Assembly (NCBI GenBank): GCA_902784465.1
Contig: CACZUZ010000027.1
Span: forward strand, 1 to 32,690
Length of the DNA stretch: 32,690 nucleotides
Origin: an uncultured Bacteroidota bacterium
Lineage (GTDB): Bacteria; Bacteroidota; Bacteroidia; Bacteroidales; P3
Reading direction: 5' to 3'
Shown piece after piece: positions 14,639 to 23,256 of the stretch. Position 1 is the first letter of the stretch; each line of letters opens with the position of its first letter. Under the pieces are notes generated by a model that worked only from the letters and a program-made list of their open reading frames with translations, searched no databases and had not been told where the DNA came from. Made by a program: the position numbers and the translations under genes.

Positions 14639-17509
14639 ATGCAAAAACTCGAGATACTTGGTGCCAGGGAACACAACCTGCAAAACGTCGATATCGACCT
14701 GCCACGCAACCAACTGGTGGTATTCACTGGTTTGAGCGGCAGCGGCAAGTCCTCGTTGGCGTTCGACACCATCTATGCCGAGGGCCAGCGCCGGTATATG
14801 GAGACATTCTCCGCCTACGCCCGCCATTTCATTGGCAACATGGAACGACCCGATGTAGACAGCATCAACGGACTCAGTCCGGTCATCAGCATAGAGCAGA
14901 AGACCACCAACAAGAATCCACGTTCCACCGTAGGCACCGTCACCGAAATCTACGACTTCGTCCGTCTGCTCTACGCCCGTGTTGCCGACGCCTATTCGCA
15001 CGTCAGCGGCAAAAAGATGGTGCGTTACAGCGAGAGCCAGATTATGGAGATTATCCGCTCCGAATTTGAAGACAAGGATATCATCGTCCTTGCCCCTCTG
15101 GTACGCAGCCGCAAAGGCCATTACCGTGAGCTGTTCCAGCAGGTGGCCAAAAAAGGCTATCTGCGTGTGCGTGTCGATGGCGAAATCAAGGAGTTGACCT
15201 ACAATATGCAGGTTGACCGCTATAAGACCCACGACATAGAGCTTGTCGTCGACCGCGTTCGTGTCAACGACAAGAGCCTGCGTCGCCTCGAAGAGGCTGT
15301 CAAGATGGCTTTCCGACATGGCAAAGGGATGCTTATGATTATGGAGAACATAGTCACCAACCCGCTTCTCGACCCCACCGGAGCCAACACCATCAAGCCC
15401 AAACCCCGCTATTTCAGCCGACTGTTGATGGATCCCGAAACGGGAATATCCTATCCGGAGCCAGAACCCAACACATTCTCGTTCAATTCGCCCTACGGAG
15501 CTTGTCCACGCTGCAACGGGCTAGGTGAAGTATCTGAAATAGACATAAACAAGATTATTCCCAACCCCAAGAAAAGCATACGAGACGGAGCCCTCGATGT
15601 GTTGGGCAAATACTCTCCGACGAACTACCTATACCGCCAACTCGAGAACCTCGGTCGTCGCTACGGGTTCACCATCGACGACCCATTAGAGAACCTCACT
15701 GACGATGCCATGAATGCAATTCTTTATGGCACAAGCGACTACCTCGGAATAAGCGACAGCGAGGAGAGCGGTTACAACAGCGGTTTTCCTGGCATTGCCA
15801 ACTACATAGCCGAAATGTCGGCCGACGAACAGCCAGCATCGATGCAGAAATGGGCTGCCAGCTTCATGAACACCGTACCCTGTCCCTCGTGTCACGGTCA
15901 CAGACTGAAAGAAGAGTCGCTCTGCTTTCTTCTCGACGGCAAACATATCGGCGAGGTGGCTTCGATGAACCTCACCGAGTTCTACCAATGGGCCAGCACC
16001 CTGGAAGACAAACTCGACGACAACAAGCGAGAAGTGGCTCACGAGATACTGCGCGAGATAGTCACCCGCACCAAATTTCTCAACGATGTAGGGGTAGGCT
16101 ACCTCTCTTTGAACCGCAGTTCCAAGAGCCTCAGCGGAGGCGAAAGCCAGCGTATACGCCTCGCCACCCAGATAGGTGCCAAGCTAGTCAATGTGCTGTA
16201 TATCCTTGACGAGCCGTCGATTGGGCTGCACCAGCGCGACAACCGCAAACTCATCGATGCCCTCAAGGAGCTCCGCGACCTCGGCAACTCCGTTATCGTT
16301 GTCGAACACGACCGCGACATGATTCTCAGTGCCGACTATGTGGTAGACATCGGTCCTGGCGCCGGTGTTCGAGGCGGCAAGGTCGTTGCCGCCGGTCCTT
16401 TAGACAAATTTCTGGAACACAAGACACTTACCTGCGACTACCTTAATCGCACCATCGACATCGAGATTCCGAAACGCCGTAGCGTGAAGGGGCGGAAGCA
16501 CATTATTCTGGAAGGAGCCAGCGGCAACAACCTGAAGGATGCCACCCTCGACATCCCACTAGGTCTGTTTGTGTGTGTAACAGGTGTCAGCGGGAGTGGC
16601 AAGTCGAGCCTTATCAACGAGACGCTACACCCAATCCTCAACCAGCATTTCTACAATTCACAGAAGCGTCCCCTCCCCTATCGCAGCATCAAGGGCATCG
16701 AAAACATAGACAAGGTCATCGAGATAGACCAAGCCCCCATCGGACGCACTCCGCGTTCTAATCCAGCCACCTACGTTGGCATCTTCGACGAGATAAGACA
16801 GCTCTTTGCCCAGCTGCCGAGTGCCAAAATCAGGGGCTACAAACCAGGGCGGTTTTCATTCAACGTCAGCGGTGGACGCTGCGACACCTGCAAAGGAGCC
16901 GGTGTACGCACCATCGAGATGAATTTCCTTCCCGACGTCTATATCAACTGCGAGGTGTGCAACGGCAAACGCTACAACCGCGAGACCCTCGAGATACGCT
17001 ACCGGGGCAAGTCGATATCCGACATCCTCGACATGACTATCAACGAGGCGGTGGAATTCTTCGACCCATATCCCAAGATAGCCCGCAAGCTACAGGCTGT
17101 CAAGGATGTCGGTCTTGGATACATTACACTGGGACAGTCGTCGACCACCCTCAGTGGCGGTGAGGCACAGCGAATCAAGCTAGCCACCGAACTGGCAAAA
17201 AGCGACACCGGCAACACACTATATATACTCGACGAGCCAACCACAGGGCTTCACTTTGAGGACATTAGAGTACTCCTCGAAGTGCTGCAGAAGCTTGTTG
17301 AGAGAGGCAATACCGTCCTGGTCATCGAACACAACATGGATGTCATCAAGGTAGCCGACTGGATTGTCGACATCGGACCCGACGGAGGAATCAAAGGCGG
17401 CGAGGTGGTCTTTGCCGGCACACCCGAAGAACTCGCAAAACACAAGGACAACTTCACCGGTCAATTCCTCGCCGAGGAACTGGCTGCAAGCAAGAGGCAT
17501 CATTCATGA
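14639..17509 (+). CDS. uvrA: excinuclease ABC subunit A
   Basis: DNA-damage sensor of nucleotide excision repair: the UvrA dimer loads UvrB at lesions. The protein is 956 residues, full length. It has two ABC ATPase modules: Walker A GLSGSGKSS at about residue 31 and GVSGSGKSS at about 648; signature motifs LSGGESQRIRLA (about 497) and LSGGEAQRIKLA (about 837); Walker B LDEPSIGLHQRD and LDEPTTGLHFED. Zinc modules are visible as CPRC (about 288) paired with CPSC (about 414), and CDTC (about 747) paired with CEVC. The signature, zinc and UvrB-binding regions all match canonical UvrA, so this is not a short UvrA paralogue. It starts 4 bp after the transglycosylase and overlaps the next gene by 4 bp. 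Confidence 0.97.
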   Translation: MQKLEILGAREHNLQNVDIDLPRNQLVVFTGLSGSGKSSLAFDTIYAEGQRRYMETFSAYARHFIGNMERPDVDSINGLSPVISIEQKTTNKNPRSTVGTVTEIYDFVRLLYARVADAYSHVSGKKMVRYSESQIMEIIRSEFEDKDIIVLAPLVRSRKGHYRELFQQVAKKGYLRVRVDGEIKELTYNMQVDRYKTHDIELVVDRVRVNDKSLRRLEEAVKMAFRHGKGMLMIMENIVTNPLLDPTGANTIKPKPRYFSRLLMDPETGISYPEPEPNTFSFNSPYGACPRCNGLGEVSEIDINKIIPNPKKSIRDGALDVLGKYSPTNYLYRQLENLGRRYGFTIDDPLENLTDDAMNAILYGTSDYLGISDSEESGYNSGFPGIANYIAEMSADEQPASMQKWAASFMNTVPCPSCHGHRLKEESLCFLLDGKHIGEVASMNLTEFYQWASTLEDKLDDNKREVAHEILREIVTRTKFLNDVGVGYLSLNRSSKSLSGGESQRIRLATQIGAKLVNVLYILDEPSIGLHQRDNRKLIDALKELRDLGNSVIVVEHDRDMILSADYVVDIGPGAGVRGGKVVAAGPLDKFLEHKTLTCDYLNRTIDIEIPKRRSVKGRKHIILEGASGNNLKDATLDIPLGLFVCVTGVSGSGKSSLINETLHPILNQHFYNSQKRPLPYRSIKGIENIDKVIEIDQAPIGRTPRSNPATYVGIFDEIRQLFAQLPSAKIRGYKPGRFSFNVSGGRCDTCKGAGVRTIEMNFLPDVYINCEVCNGKRYNRETLEIRYRGKSISDILDMTINEAVEFFDPYPKIARKLQAVKDVGLGYITLGQSSTTLSGGEAQRIKLATELAKSDTGNTLYILDEPTTGLHFEDIRVLLEVLQKLVERGNTVLVIEHNMDVIKVADWIVDIGPDGGIKGGEVVFAGTPEELAKHKDNFTGQFLAEELAASKRHHS

Positions 17510-18732
17510 ACACCATACTGACAATCATATACTTGCTCGGAGTTCCCTTCCTGGTCGTCCAACTCTCAAAGCGATGGAGTTGGATTGACAAGGTTAGTCC
17601 AATGACGGTTTTGTACATCATTGGACTCGCCGTGGCCAATCTCATTCCCATCGACAACCCAGTCTTCAACATTGACGAAGGGACCAACACGCTCTTCAGC
17701 AACATTGCAGTGCCACTGGCTATACCACTGATGCTGATGGGTTGCGACATGGGGGGCTGGCATGTCAGCAAAGCGTTGAAAGTATTCCTTTCGGGGCTTA
17801 CAGCCGTTCTCATCGTCACGTTGGCAGGATTCTTCATCTTCCAGCCAGCCGACCATACGCCACAGAGCTACAAGAGTTTTGCACAGGTTTGTGCTGTTGC
17901 CACAGGCATCTACACCGGCGGCATCCCAAACATGGGAGCCATCAAGCAAGCTGTAGGCATGTCACACCAGTCCTATCTCTACATCACCAGCTATGACCTT
18001 ATTGTCACCGGACTATACCTTGTATTTGTCATCTTTTTCGGCAAGACAGTGTTCCGGAAACTATTGCCCACGAATGGCGGGGAGCAATGGACCATGAGGA
18101 GGAAACATCGTAGAGAGTCCCGAAAAGCTGCAGTCAAGGAAGAGCAGAACGTCACAGAGTCAGAAAGCAAAAGCCGAGTACACCCTTTCGACTCATCCCA
18201 TTGGAAGACAAGCCTTCTTGCCATCGGCATCACTGTCGTAATTGCCGCAGTTTCCTATGCAGCATCACTGTTGGTTTCGAAGGATGGCAGTCCCAACATG
18301 ACGGTACTGATACTACTGCTGACCACCCTTGCCATAGCCGCATCGTTCCTGCCACCCATGAAGAGGCAAAAGCATTCCTTCGACATCGGACTCTACTGTG
18401 TCTATGTCTTTTGCCTGGCAATAGCCACAGCATGCAATGTGCGCGAGATGGATATCGCAGGCAGCCTTCCCATACTCTACTACCTAGGCTTCATAATCCT
18501 AGGTTCACTCATACTCCAAATACTGTTTGCCAAAATGCTTAAAATCGACGGCGATTCGGTGATGGTCTGCAGTGTGGCGCTCATCAACTCGCCGCCTTTT
18601 GTCCCACTCGCCGCCGCCCTGCTCGACAACAGGAATATCGTCGTCCTCGGCATCACCGTCGGTCTTCTCGGCTACATGATTGGCAACTATCTCGGCATCG
18701 GCATCTATCATCTTCTCATCGCGTTAGGATAA
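17506..18732 (+). CDS. DUF819 family integral membrane protein
   Basis: A 408-residue polytopic membrane protein. It matches the DUF819 (YjcL-like) pattern: GLAVANLIPIDNPVFN near the start, then NIAVPLAIPLMLMGCDM, VCAVATGIYTGGIPNMGAI and a C-terminal NSPPFVPLAAALLDNRN. The two halves of hydrophobic segments are separated by a charged cytosolic-looking insert (about 185-225, rich in R, K and E). The role of DUF819 is unestablished; a transporter-like fold is only an inference from topology. Its ATG overlaps the uvrA stop codon (ATGA), so translation is probably coupled, although no functional link to repair is known. Confidence 0.85.
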   Translation: MNTILTIIYLLGVPFLVVQLSKRWSWIDKVSPMTVLYIIGLAVANLIPIDNPVFNIDEGTNTLFSNIAVPLAIPLMLMGCDMGGWHVSKALKVFLSGLTAVLIVTLAGFFIFQPADHTPQSYKSFAQVCAVATGIYTGGIPNMGAIKQAVGMSHQSYLYITSYDLIVTGLYLVFVIFFGKTVFRKLLPTNGGEQWTMRRKHRRESRKAAVKEEQNVTESESKSRVHPFDSSHWKTSLLAIGITVVIAAVSYAASLLVSKDGSPNMTVLILLLTTLAIAASFLPPMKRQKHSFDIGLYCVYVFCLAIATACNVREMDIAGSLPILYYLGFIILGSLILQILFAKMLKIDGDSVMVCSVALINSPPFVPLAAALLDNRNIVVLGITVGLLGYMIGNYLGIGIYHLLIALG

Positions 18733-18754
18733 CACAAAACCCCACATATTGCCT

Positions 18755-21100
18755 ATGAAAAACAAATATCTTGTCATCCTTTCAATTTTCGTTTTTACAC
18801 TGACATCAAGAACATTTGCCCAGTCTGGCGTAGAGCAGGGTGACGAGGCTTTCCGCTACGGATACTATAAGACCGCCATTGACCATTACTTGGCTGCCTA
18901 CCGCAAGGATGCCTCGCCTGAACTGGCATACAAAATTGCCGAATCCTACCGGCTTTCGAGCAACTACAAGGAGGCTATCCGCTATTATTCGATAGTCAAC
19001 AACTCGCCCAAGGCATTGCTCTACCCAAACTGCGAATACTTCCTCGCTTCCATGTACCGCAACAACGGTCAGGCCGACACCGCCAAGTACTACTATGAAC
19101 GCTATCTCCGCACCGCCACAAACGAACTGCTGGAGAGCCGCGCCCGCCAGGAAAGCCGTGCATGTCAGTGGGTTCTTGACAGCATCCCTGATACGGTAGT
19201 CTATCAAGTCAAGCATGAAAACAAGAACATCAACACCGAATTCAGCGAGTCCGGTGCTGTCATGCTAGGCGACTCCATGATTCTCTTTTCGTCGATGCGC
19301 GAGATGTCGAAGCCAGGCTCCAAGGATGCCATCAACACCGACCTGGTGCTGATGCAGATTTTCCAAAGCGATTTCAGTTCTGGCGAACCCGGCAAAAGCA
19401 CTCTCAACCAGTGGGGTCTCAACGACAAGGAACGACACTCTTGCAACGTCGCCCTCGACCCCCTGAACAAAAACATCTACTTCACCCTATGCAAAAACGA
19501 TGACTTCGCCGAGATACCGTGCGAAATATATGTCATCCACCTGCGCAGGGGTCGCTGGTCTAAGCCTAAGAAGCTTGGTGGCGACGTCAATATGGCGGGC
19601 TACAGCTCGACTCAACCGAGCGTGGGTTATCTGCCCGACAGCACAACGATACTCTATTTTTCCTCCAACCGTCCCGGCGGCATGGGAGGCTTCGACATCT
19701 GGTATACCATTATTAAAGATGGCAAGCTCCCGTCGCAATGTGTCAACCTCGGTGCTCCCGTCAACACCGTCGGCAACGAGATAACACCCTACTATGACTG
19801 GCACTCCAATGGTATAGGCGACAATGGCGGCCGCCTCTATTTCTCCTCCGACTGGCATCTGGGATTCGGCGGGTACGATGTCTTCTGCAGCGTCGGCAAC
19901 CGCGACAGCTGGCAGGATCCTTTCAATCTCGGCAAGACTCTCAACAGCCCCGCCAACGACCTATATTTCACCATCAACAACCAACAGCCAAAGGCCAACA
20001 GCCAACAGCCAACAACCTCCGGCTACCTCACCTCCAACCGTCGCGGATCCTACTTCATCACCGACAACACCTGCTGCAATGACATCTACAGCTGGGAGCA
20101 GCACTGCAGCGCACCCCGTACCGTGAAGCAGCCGCAGAAAAAAGAAGAGAAGAAAGACCCCATCGCTGTCTCCATTGCACAGAAAACCGCCGTGCATCAC
20201 CTGCTCCCCATCAAGCTATACTTCCACAATGACGAGCCAGACCCCAAATCCAAACTCGCCACAACAACGACAAACTACTTCCAGACCTATAACCGCTACA
20301 TGTTCATGCGAGGAGACTACAAGCGAGCCCATACTCTGGCCAACGGCAACGTGGTGTTCGACTCCATTTGCGACGCCATCGACTATTTCTTCGACTATGA
20401 CGTCCAGTACAACTGTGAGCGTTTTGAGCAATTCCTCAACCTTATGCTCGACGACCTGAAGGCAGGGCACCGCATCAGCATGACCGTCGAGGGTTATGCC
20501 AGTCCCATCCACACAAGCAAATACAACGAGCTCATCTCCAAGCGTCGCATTGCCAGCATCGTAAACCAAATCATGGAATACAAGAAAGGCATCCTCACAC
20601 GCTATATGGGCACAGGTGGCGGCTCGCTACAGATACGCGAGGTGGCCTACGGCAGTAGCCATGCCCAGAAGGGAGTCTCTGCCGACCGCGACAAGACCAA
20701 CAAGTCGGTATACAGCGTCGAGGCGGCCCGCGAACGCCGTATCGAGATACAGGATTACCAGTACCTCGAGGACGACAGCAGCCTCATCAGCTGCCTGCAC
20801 CTGCCCACTCGCGCCATGCACATAGGAACCTATTTCACAGGCGAATTTGCCGACATCGAGATTCATCTCAAACATGAAGCCATCAACGAGACATCGCTCG
20901 ACTTTATCAGTGTCGGTTCAAAAGATGTCCAGGTAGTGGGCTACAGCAAGCTGACCCCAGGCCGAGACCTCGTCATATATCTCCGCATGGACAACCGCCG
21001 TTCCGAGCCCACCGTTAGCTCATTCCTGCCGATAACCCTGCGCGTCAAAGGCGAACAGATAACCCAAACCATGTTCGTGGAATACCAACTAGAAAAATAG
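18755..21100 (+). CDS. PorE-like envelope protein: TPR, PD40 repeats and OmpA-like domain
   Basis: A 781-residue exported protein. It has a signal peptide ending TSRTFAQ, TPR-like helices (about 25-135: AFRYGYYKTAIDHYLAAYRK, YKEAIRYYSIV), then a beta-propeller of PD40/WD40-like units (ILYFSSNRPGGMGGFDIWY, LYFSSDWHLGFGGYDVF, GYLTSNRRG). An OmpA-like peptidoglycan-binding domain (about 555-670) follows, with MTVEGYASP and YNELISKRRIASIV, and then a C-terminal beta-rich tail. The architecture resembles PorE of the type IX secretion system and related PD40-OmpA proteins; no other T9SS gene is in the window, so a T9SS role is unproven. A TTG six bases upstream is also possible, but the ATG at 18755 (MKNKYLVILSIF) is the natural start. 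A short Q/P/N-rich insert interrupts the propeller near 19975-20020. Confidence 0.83.
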   Translation: MKNKYLVILSIFVFTLTSRTFAQSGVEQGDEAFRYGYYKTAIDHYLAAYRKDASPELAYKIAESYRLSSNYKEAIRYYSIVNNSPKALLYPNCEYFLASMYRNNGQADTAKYYYERYLRTATNELLESRARQESRACQWVLDSIPDTVVYQVKHENKNINTEFSESGAVMLGDSMILFSSMREMSKPGSKDAINTDLVLMQIFQSDFSSGEPGKSTLNQWGLNDKERHSCNVALDPLNKNIYFTLCKNDDFAEIPCEIYVIHLRRGRWSKPKKLGGDVNMAGYSSTQPSVGYLPDSTTILYFSSNRPGGMGGFDIWYTIIKDGKLPSQCVNLGAPVNTVGNEITPYYDWHSNGIGDNGGRLYFSSDWHLGFGGYDVFCSVGNRDSWQDPFNLGKTLNSPANDLYFTINNQQPKANSQQPTTSGYLTSNRRGSYFITDNTCCNDIYSWEQHCSAPRTVKQPQKKEEKKDPIAVSIAQKTAVHHLLPIKLYFHNDEPDPKSKLATTTTNYFQTYNRYMFMRGDYKRAHTLANGNVVFDSICDAIDYFFDYDVQYNCERFEQFLNLMLDDLKAGHRISMTVEGYASPIHTSKYNELISKRRIASIVNQIMEYKKGILTRYMGTGGGSLQIREVAYGSSHAQKGVSADRDKTNKSVYSVEAARERRIEIQDYQYLEDDSSLISCLHLPTRAMHIGTYFTGEFADIEIHLKHEAINETSLDFISVGSKDVQVVGYSKLTPGRDLVIYLRMDNRRSEPTVSSFLPITLRVKGEQITQTMFVEYQLEK

Positions 21101-21130
21101 GCAGCGGAAAGGCCGGAAAACAGGAAATAA

Positions 21131-21164
21131 AAAGATGGGTTGGCTAGTCGGCCAACCCATCTTT
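21131..21164. terminator. bidirectional intrinsic terminator
   Basis: A perfect 14-bp inverted repeat, AAAGATGGGTTGGC (21131-21144) and GCCAACCCATCTTT (21151-21164), around the loop TAGTCG and followed by a T-rich tail. It sits between the converging stops of the PorE-like gene and the beta-barrel gene and can serve both. Confidence 0.87.
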
Positions 21165-21188
21165 ATTATTATTAGAGGTGTATAAATC

Positions 21189-21983
21189 CTAGAAATGGAA
21201 TCCGATGCGGAGGCTGAGGAGACCAATGCTACGGTTCTGGACTTTGGTGTCGTTCTTCTTTTCATCACTCAAGAAAACGTCCTGAACCGACACATCCTTA
21301 TCGGTAGTCTTGATGGCATGCTTGCCATAGCCGCTATAGTGGAGGCTGGCGCTTACATGCTCGCCAAAGAAACAACCTGCGCCAATCTGCCAAGCGACGT
21401 TGGATGTGGTTTTGTACTTATACTTGAAATCCTGAGGGGTGTTAGTAATCACCAGAGTTCCGTTAGTTGGGTCTGTCGTTGTTGAGACGACGGTGCCTGT
21501 GCCAGACTCCTTAGTGATGAAGAAGAAGTCGGGGCCGATGCCAAACTCTGCGAAAGGAGTGAAGATGTCATTCAGCTGGTAGCGGTAGTTGACACCGATG
21601 AAGATGGGCAGATTGAAATAGGTAGGTGCGGTACCGTCGGCGGCAAGGAATTTGTCGCGGATGTCGCCCTTGGTGCGGTTCCACATGAAATCGGCATGGA
21701 TGTAGGGAGAGACCTCACCAAAGCCCACGTCGAAGCGGTAAGAGATGCGGTAGCCGATACCGACGCCGAGTCCGGCGTTCTTTCCCACATTATAGCGGGT
21801 CAGAGGAATCTGATCGCCACTGGCCAGAACAGGGTCCAGGTCATCATTGAATGCGCCCATTGCAGCATTGAAGTTGAGGAACATCGACTGTTCCAGATGA
21901 GTCAGCTGGGCATTGGCGGCAAAACCTGTAAAAACAAACACCACAGCAAGACACAAACTCTTGATTGTATTAATTTTACGCAT
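21189..21983 (-). CDS. outer-membrane beta-barrel protein
   Basis: A 264-residue exported protein with a signal peptide (MRKINTIKSLCLAVVFVF, cleaved near AANAQ). The rest alternates amphipathic strands with aromatic girdles (VGFGEVSPYIHADFMW, FGIGPDFFF, SASLHYSGYGKH) and ends in the strand LLSLRIGFHF with a C-terminal Phe, the usual signal for BAM-mediated insertion. This is the general pattern of porin-like 8-stranded OMP_b-brl families; the specific function is unknown. The frame is open to 22010, but the ATG at 21983 starts the signal peptide. It is convergent with the PorE-like gene and divergent from the porin at 22122. Confidence 0.82.
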   Translation of the reverse strand: MRKINTIKSLCLAVVFVFTGFAANAQLTHLEQSMFLNFNAAMGAFNDDLDPVLASGDQIPLTRYNVGKNAGLGVGIGYRISYRFDVGFGEVSPYIHADFMWNRTKGDIRDKFLAADGTAPTYFNLPIFIGVNYRYQLNDIFTPFAEFGIGPDFFFITKESGTGTVVSTTTDPTNGTLVITNTPQDFKYKYKTTSNVAWQIGAGCFFGEHVSASLHYSGYGKHAIKTTDKDVSVQDVFLSDEKKNDTKVQNRSIGLLSLRIGFHF

Positions 21984-22007
21984 AATGAATATTTTTAGTT
22001 TTGTTGG

Positions 22008-22015
22008 CAAAGATA
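22008..22015 (-). promoter_or_regulatory. -7 element of the beta-barrel gene
   Basis: TATCTTTG on the minus strand is a perfect Bacteroidota -7 box about 25 nt before the ATG at 21983. No good TTTG lies 19-21 nt upstream of it, so only half of the promoter is clear. Confidence 0.55.
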
Positions 22016-22054
22016 GACTTTTTTTTTGAATTCATAACATTTTTAACATTTTTT

Positions 22055-22085
22055 TTTGGCAATCGCACAAACTTGCGTAATTTTG
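22055..22085 (+). promoter_or_regulatory. porin promoter
   Basis: TTTG (22055-22058), a 19-nt spacer and TAATTTTG (22078-22085) match the Bacteroidota promoter consensus fully. Transcription would begin near 22092, giving a leader of about 30 nt before the TTG start at 22122. Confidence 0.8.
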
Positions 22086-22121
22086 CATTTTTAGGAAAGA
22101 ACTATCAAACATCATAATACA

Positions 22122-23213
22122 TTGAAAACTACAAAAGTAACATTAATGGCAGCTTTATTCATGCTGCTTATTCCCATCACGTCTCACGCGCAAGTGAAGT
22201 GGGGAGAAGTATTCAACAAGTTCAAGCTTGAGGTACGTGCCGACGGTGAGTATACCACCACCGACACTACCCCCAACCTTGGTTTCCACGGCAAGTATTT
22301 CAATTTCATGCTTGGAGGTAACCTCGGCGGAGGATTCAGCTATTATTTCAAACAGCGCATCGTCGCCAACCCAGGAACAGTGACATTCTTCGACAACACC
22401 GACTTTATCTACCTCGACTACATGCCCAACAAGAACTGGCGTGCACGCTTCGGTAAGGATGCTATGGCACTGGGTGGTTTCGAATACGATGCCTCCCCCA
22501 TCGATGTCTATTTCCCCACCAACCTGTGGCGCAACATATACTGTTTCCAGCTCGCCGCCAGCGGTGCCTACATCACCAACGATGGCAATCACACCTTCAT
22601 CGCCCAGGTAAGCAACTCGCCCTACGTCAATTACAACAATCTGGACTATGATGCCGGTCTTGTAGCCTACAACCTCTACTGGGCTGGTAATATGGGACAT
22701 GTACACACCCTGTGGAGCACCTCTATGGTGGAATACAAATGGAATAACTATCTCAACATGACCATGCTGGGAACCAAGGTTATATACGACAAATGGGACC
22801 TCTATCTCGACCTTATCCACCATGCCCTCTCGGCCGATGACTGGGGCAAGAACTTTGGTATGGTCAGCTGCGCCAACTACTATTTCACGCCACAGTTCAA
22901 CATCTTTGTCAAAGGCATGTACGAGCAGAACAAGTCTGACGTGACACTGGGTTCTTCGGTCTCGATGGACCACCAGCTTGCCGCCGGTCACACCACTGCC
23001 CGCTATGGCCTTGGATTTGAATGGTTCCCAACCAAGGAGAAGAATGTGCGACTCCACATCTATGGCTGCCGTATGACCGACAGCTACGACAAGGTTGTAC
23101 CCGACCCCTCGGCAGCGGTTCCAGGGGCCACCATCAACAAGCATGTCACCGATGCCTCTTGGAACTTCAACATCGGAGCCACATGGACAATGGATTTCCA
23201 CAAACTTTTTTAA
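22122..23213 (+). CDS. outer-membrane porin
   Basis: A 363-residue exported beta-barrel protein. The N-terminus is a signal peptide (MKTTKVTLMAALFMLL, cleaved near SHAQ). The mature part has many short amphipathic strands with aromatic residues (FMLGGNLGGGFSYYFKQR, DLYLDLIHHALS, YGLGFEWFPTKEKNVRLHIY) and ends NIGATWTMDFHKLF. The general layout resembles the OprO/OprP-type porin group seen in Bacteroidota; the substrate is unknown. The start is TTG at 22122: the first in-frame ATG (22146) would remove the positive n-region, and no earlier ATG is in frame. It is followed by a membrane transporter-like gene 43 bp downstream, probably in the same transcript. Confidence 0.8.
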   Translation: MKTTKVTLMAALFMLLIPITSHAQVKWGEVFNKFKLEVRADGEYTTTDTTPNLGFHGKYFNFMLGGNLGGGFSYYFKQRIVANPGTVTFFDNTDFIYLDYMPNKNWRARFGKDAMALGGFEYDASPIDVYFPTNLWRNIYCFQLAASGAYITNDGNHTFIAQVSNSPYVNYNNLDYDAGLVAYNLYWAGNMGHVHTLWSTSMVEYKWNNYLNMTMLGTKVIYDKWDLYLDLIHHALSADDWGKNFGMVSCANYYFTPQFNIFVKGMYEQNKSDVTLGSSVSMDHQLAAGHTTARYGLGFEWFPTKEKNVRLHIYGCRMTDSYDKVVPDPSAAVPGATINKHVTDASWNFNIGATWTMDFHKLF

Positions 23214-23256
23214 TTAATAGGTTAGAGTTATTTTCTATTACCAATACGAAAAAAAA

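Noticed and set aside
22155-23201. 348-codon open frame opposite the porin
   Set aside because: The plus-strand reading has a signal peptide, beta-strand pattern and a promoter; the opposite reading is a compositional shadow rich in V and G.
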